Notes under the pieces: generated by a model
Seen by the model: only the letters and a program-made list of their open reading frames with translations
Told to the model about the DNA's origin: nothing
The model's database searches: none
In this document: piece by piece, positions 6,542-7,675 of the stretch
Layout: every line of letters begins with the position of its first letter
Numbering within the stretch: the stretch's first letter is position 1
Assembly (NCBI GenBank): GCA_003641405.1
Contig: QNAF01000126.1
Coordinates: forward strand, 1-7,675
Length of the DNA stretch: 7,675 nucleotides
From: Candidatus Zixiibacteriota bacterium
GTDB lineage: Bacteria > Zixibacteria > MSB-5A5 > GN15 > FEB-12
Reading direction: 5' to 3'
Position numbers and translations under genes: made by a program

Positions 6542-7111
6542 TTGAGAATATCTTTCCTCGTGTCGCTTTGCGTCTTTGCACTCTTTCTTGCATGCATACA
6601 GGAAAGACCATATTCAAAAGCTGACAAAACATCCCCTGTATCGGACCGGCTGGCCGAAATGGTTACAGCCGATCAGCGCCTGCGATCTGACGATACTCTT
6701 GATTATGGCATAGTTGCCGAAACCGATCGCTTGCACAGGGAGGTCGTGTTTGAGTTGCTGGCCGAGGGTGCTATCACAGAAGCCACCGATCTGCACCGCG
6801 CCGCGCTGATCCTTCAGCATGCTGATCCTTCAAGTTGTCGCGAGTGTTATTTCCTTGCCTATCAACTGGCCAAGAGAGCAGTGGAGTTGGGGTTGGATAA
6901 TGCTCGCGGGATGGTTGCCGGCTGTCTGGATCGTTATCTCGTTTTTTCAGGAAAACCACAGAAATATGGCACTCAGTACAACCAGGACAGCGTCGGGATC
7001 TGGTATCTTTTTCCGATTGACACTCTGACTTCAGATTCTCAACGAGTTGTTTGGAACGTCCCCCCGCTTGACTCATTGAAAATTGAAATCGATCTGCTCA
7101 ACGGACACTAA
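6542..7111 (+). CDS. Putative DUF6624-like lipoprotein
   Basis: Protein of 189 residues of unknown function. The N-terminus MRISFLVSLCVFALFLAC is a short hydrophobic signal sequence ending in a lipobox-like FLAC, so Cys18 is the probable lipidated residue; the -3 Phe and -2 Leu make the lipobox imperfect. The mature part resembles, from memory, the DUF6624 family: a DRLAEMVTADQRLR opening, AALILQHAD (86-94), a helical middle, GKPQKYGTQ (136-144) and a PPLDSL segment near the end. That assignment needs a profile search. The TTG start is supported by AAAGGA at 6528-6533, eight nt upstream. It sits 30 nt after tRNA-Gly with no terminator or room for a promoter between them, so it is probably transcribed from the tRNA-Gly promoter. 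It interrupts the tRNA-Gly/tRNA-Thr/tuf cluster. No clear terminator follows. Confidence 0.78.
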   Translation: MRISFLVSLCVFALFLACIQERPYSKADKTSPVSDRLAEMVTADQRLRSDDTLDYGIVAETDRLHREVVFELLAEGAITEATDLHRAALILQHADPSSCRECYFLAYQLAKRAVELGLDNARGMVAGCLDRYLVFSGKPQKYGTQYNQDSVGIWYLFPIDTLTSDSQRVVWNVPPLDSLKIEIDLLNGH

Positions 7112-7347
7112 CTCGCAAAAAGTCCCCGTTTGGGCCGTTGATGGGGATTGGCTAAGTGCTGTAACATGCTGGTGTGTCACTCCTTACGGTATATCGCATG
7201 CCACCGCAGCCTGCTCGGCAATACCTGTACTAAGATTGAACAAATAGGCTCACGAAACCAGTTTTTTGTCCGAGAATAAGTTACTATATATGTGTGTTGG
7301 CTCGATAATAGATTGTCTTGTCAGATAAATTGTCACAAAAAAAGGCC
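7112..7347. other. Intergenic stretch without recognisable gene
   Basis: Between the lipoprotein stop and the tRNA-Thr/tuf promoter I find no supported gene. A weak hairpin (TCCCC at 7123-7127 with GGGGA at 7143-7147) lies 11 nt after the lipoprotein stop but has no T-run, so it is at best a factor-dependent 3' end. The part from 7240 to 7340 is AT-rich. Confidence 0.5.
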
Positions 7348-7364
7348 TTGACAGCTCAAAGGCC
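7337..7364 (-). terminator. Leftward intrinsic terminator-like hairpin
   Basis: Read on the minus strand, GGCCTTTGA, loop GCTG, then TCAAGGCC is followed at once by seven T's (the A-run at 7337-7343). The stem pairs over eight base pairs with one bulged T. On the plus strand no T-run follows, so it points leftwards only. No leftward gene ends here, so its role is unclear. Confidence 0.55.
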
Positions 7365-7375
7365 GAATCTATATT
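7348..7375 (+). promoter_or_regulatory. Sigma-70 promoter of tRNA-Thr and tuf
   Basis: A perfect TTGACA at 7348-7353 and TATATT at 7370-7375 are separated by 16 nt. A GC-rich discriminator (GTGGGCTCG) follows, as in growth-rate-controlled stable-RNA promoters. The predicted start near 7382 gives a leader of about 70 nt before tRNA-Thr. The -35 box overlaps the leftward terminator-like hairpin. Confidence 0.7.
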
Positions 7376-7453
7376 GTGGGCTCGCCCGAATTAGGGTGCG
7401 CCGAAGTTATTGGCGCTGAACAGGAATGGTACGTCATTTGAGTTATTGACAAG

Positions 7454-7526
7454 GCCCAGATAGCTCAGTTGGTAGAGCACATCCTTGGTAAGGATGAGGT
7501 CACCAGTTCAATCCTGGTTCTGGGCT
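7454..7526 (+). tRNA. thrT: tRNA-Thr (anticodon GGT)
   Basis: Complete cloverleaf. The acceptor stem is GCCCAGA/TCTGGGC (7454-7460 with 7519-7525) and the D arm GCTC-AGTTGGTA-GAGC. The anticodon stem CATCC/GGATG encloses TTGGTAA, with anticodon GGT at 7487-7489. The T arm is ACCAG-TTCAATC-CTGGT. The discriminator base is T and CCA is not encoded. A run of seven T's (7528-7534) follows. It lies 33 nt before the tuf start and corresponds by anticodon and position to thrT of the E. coli tufB operon. The two are almost certainly co-transcribed. Confidence 0.96.
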
Positions 7527-7559
7527 CTTTTTTTAGGATTTGAATGAAAGGCCGTTGAG

Positions 7560-7675
7560 ATGGCGAAGGAGAAGTTTGATCGCAGTAAGCCGCATGTGAA
7601 TGTGGGAACGATCGGTCACGTTGATCATGGTAAGACGACGTTGACGGCGGCGGTAACGATGGCGATGGCGCAGAA
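7560..7675 (+). CDS. tuf: Elongation factor Tu (5' part, continues beyond window)
   Basis: GTPase that delivers aminoacyl-tRNA to the ribosome in the cytoplasm. The 38 complete codons visible encode a typical EF-Tu N-terminus: MAKEKFDRSKPHVNVGTIGH, followed by the rest of the P-loop. The G1 motif GHVDHGKT is complete, followed by LTAAVTMAMAQ. The ATG at 7560 has AAAGG eight nt upstream. Its location just after tRNA-Thr(GGT) is the classic tufB context. The remaining ~360 residues lie outside the window. Confidence 0.97.
   Translation, partial: MAKEKFDRSKPHVNVGTIGHVDHGKTTLTAAVTMAMAQ

Noticed and set aside
7166..7279. 37-codon plus-strand open frame in the gap before tRNA-Thr
   Set aside because: It has no ribosome site upstream and no recognisable features; chance open frames of this length are expected.
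1..7675. CRISPR array, insertion sequence or prophage
   Set aside because: No regularly spaced direct repeats, transposase, integrase or phage-like genes are visible.

Overview
The window is about 7.7 kb of bacterial chromosome of moderate GC, dense with genes. It carries the non-mevalonate (MEP) isoprenoid pathway, NAD kinase, a lipoprotein and HDOD/HD-GYP signalling proteins. It also carries a tRNA-Gly(TCC) / tRNA-Thr(GGT) / tuf arrangement like the glyT-thrT-tufB cluster of E. coli. This suggests a Gram-negative-type environmental bacterium. A Zixibacteria-like, FCB-group or deltaproteobacterial lineage would fit, but that is a low-confidence guess that no marker in the window settles.

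Region 1 (1-3521, + strand) is a tight housekeeping operon: the 3' part of a farnesyl diphosphate synthase gene (ispA-type), dxs and nadK, with gaps of 8 and 15 nt. Dxs makes DXP, the first MEP-pathway intermediate. The prenyl synthase condenses the resulting C5 units. NadK supplies NADP, which yields the NADPH used by the pathway.

Region 2 (3522-3854) is a convergent intergenic stretch with no credible gene. It is packed with short inverted repeats, several sharing a GTCGG...CCGAC core, and looks like a dispersed-repeat cluster.

Region 3 (3855-6249, - strand) holds two signalling genes transcribed leftwards: an HD-GYP-like protein and, downstream, a receiver-HDOD protein. Both are degenerate at key residues. 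The receiver lacks its phospho-acceptor Asp. The HD-GYP domain has lost several metal-ligand positions. They may therefore act as protein-interaction or sensing modules rather than as a phosphorylated regulator and a c-di-GMP phosphodiesterase. A sigma-54-like promoter lies in the gap between them.

Region 4 (6398-7675, + strand) holds a promoter, tRNA-Gly(TCC), a small DUF6624-like lipoprotein gene, an intergenic stretch with a near-consensus sigma-70 promoter, tRNA-Thr(GGT), and the start of tuf. The lipoprotein gene splits an otherwise familiar tRNA-tuf cluster. A well-formed intrinsic terminator pointing leftwards overlaps the tRNA-Thr/tuf promoter although no leftward gene is visible there.

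No mobile element, CRISPR array or clearly new multi-gene system is visible. The points most worth a second look are the degenerate signalling pair, the hairpin cluster, and the gene inserted in the tRNA-tuf cluster.
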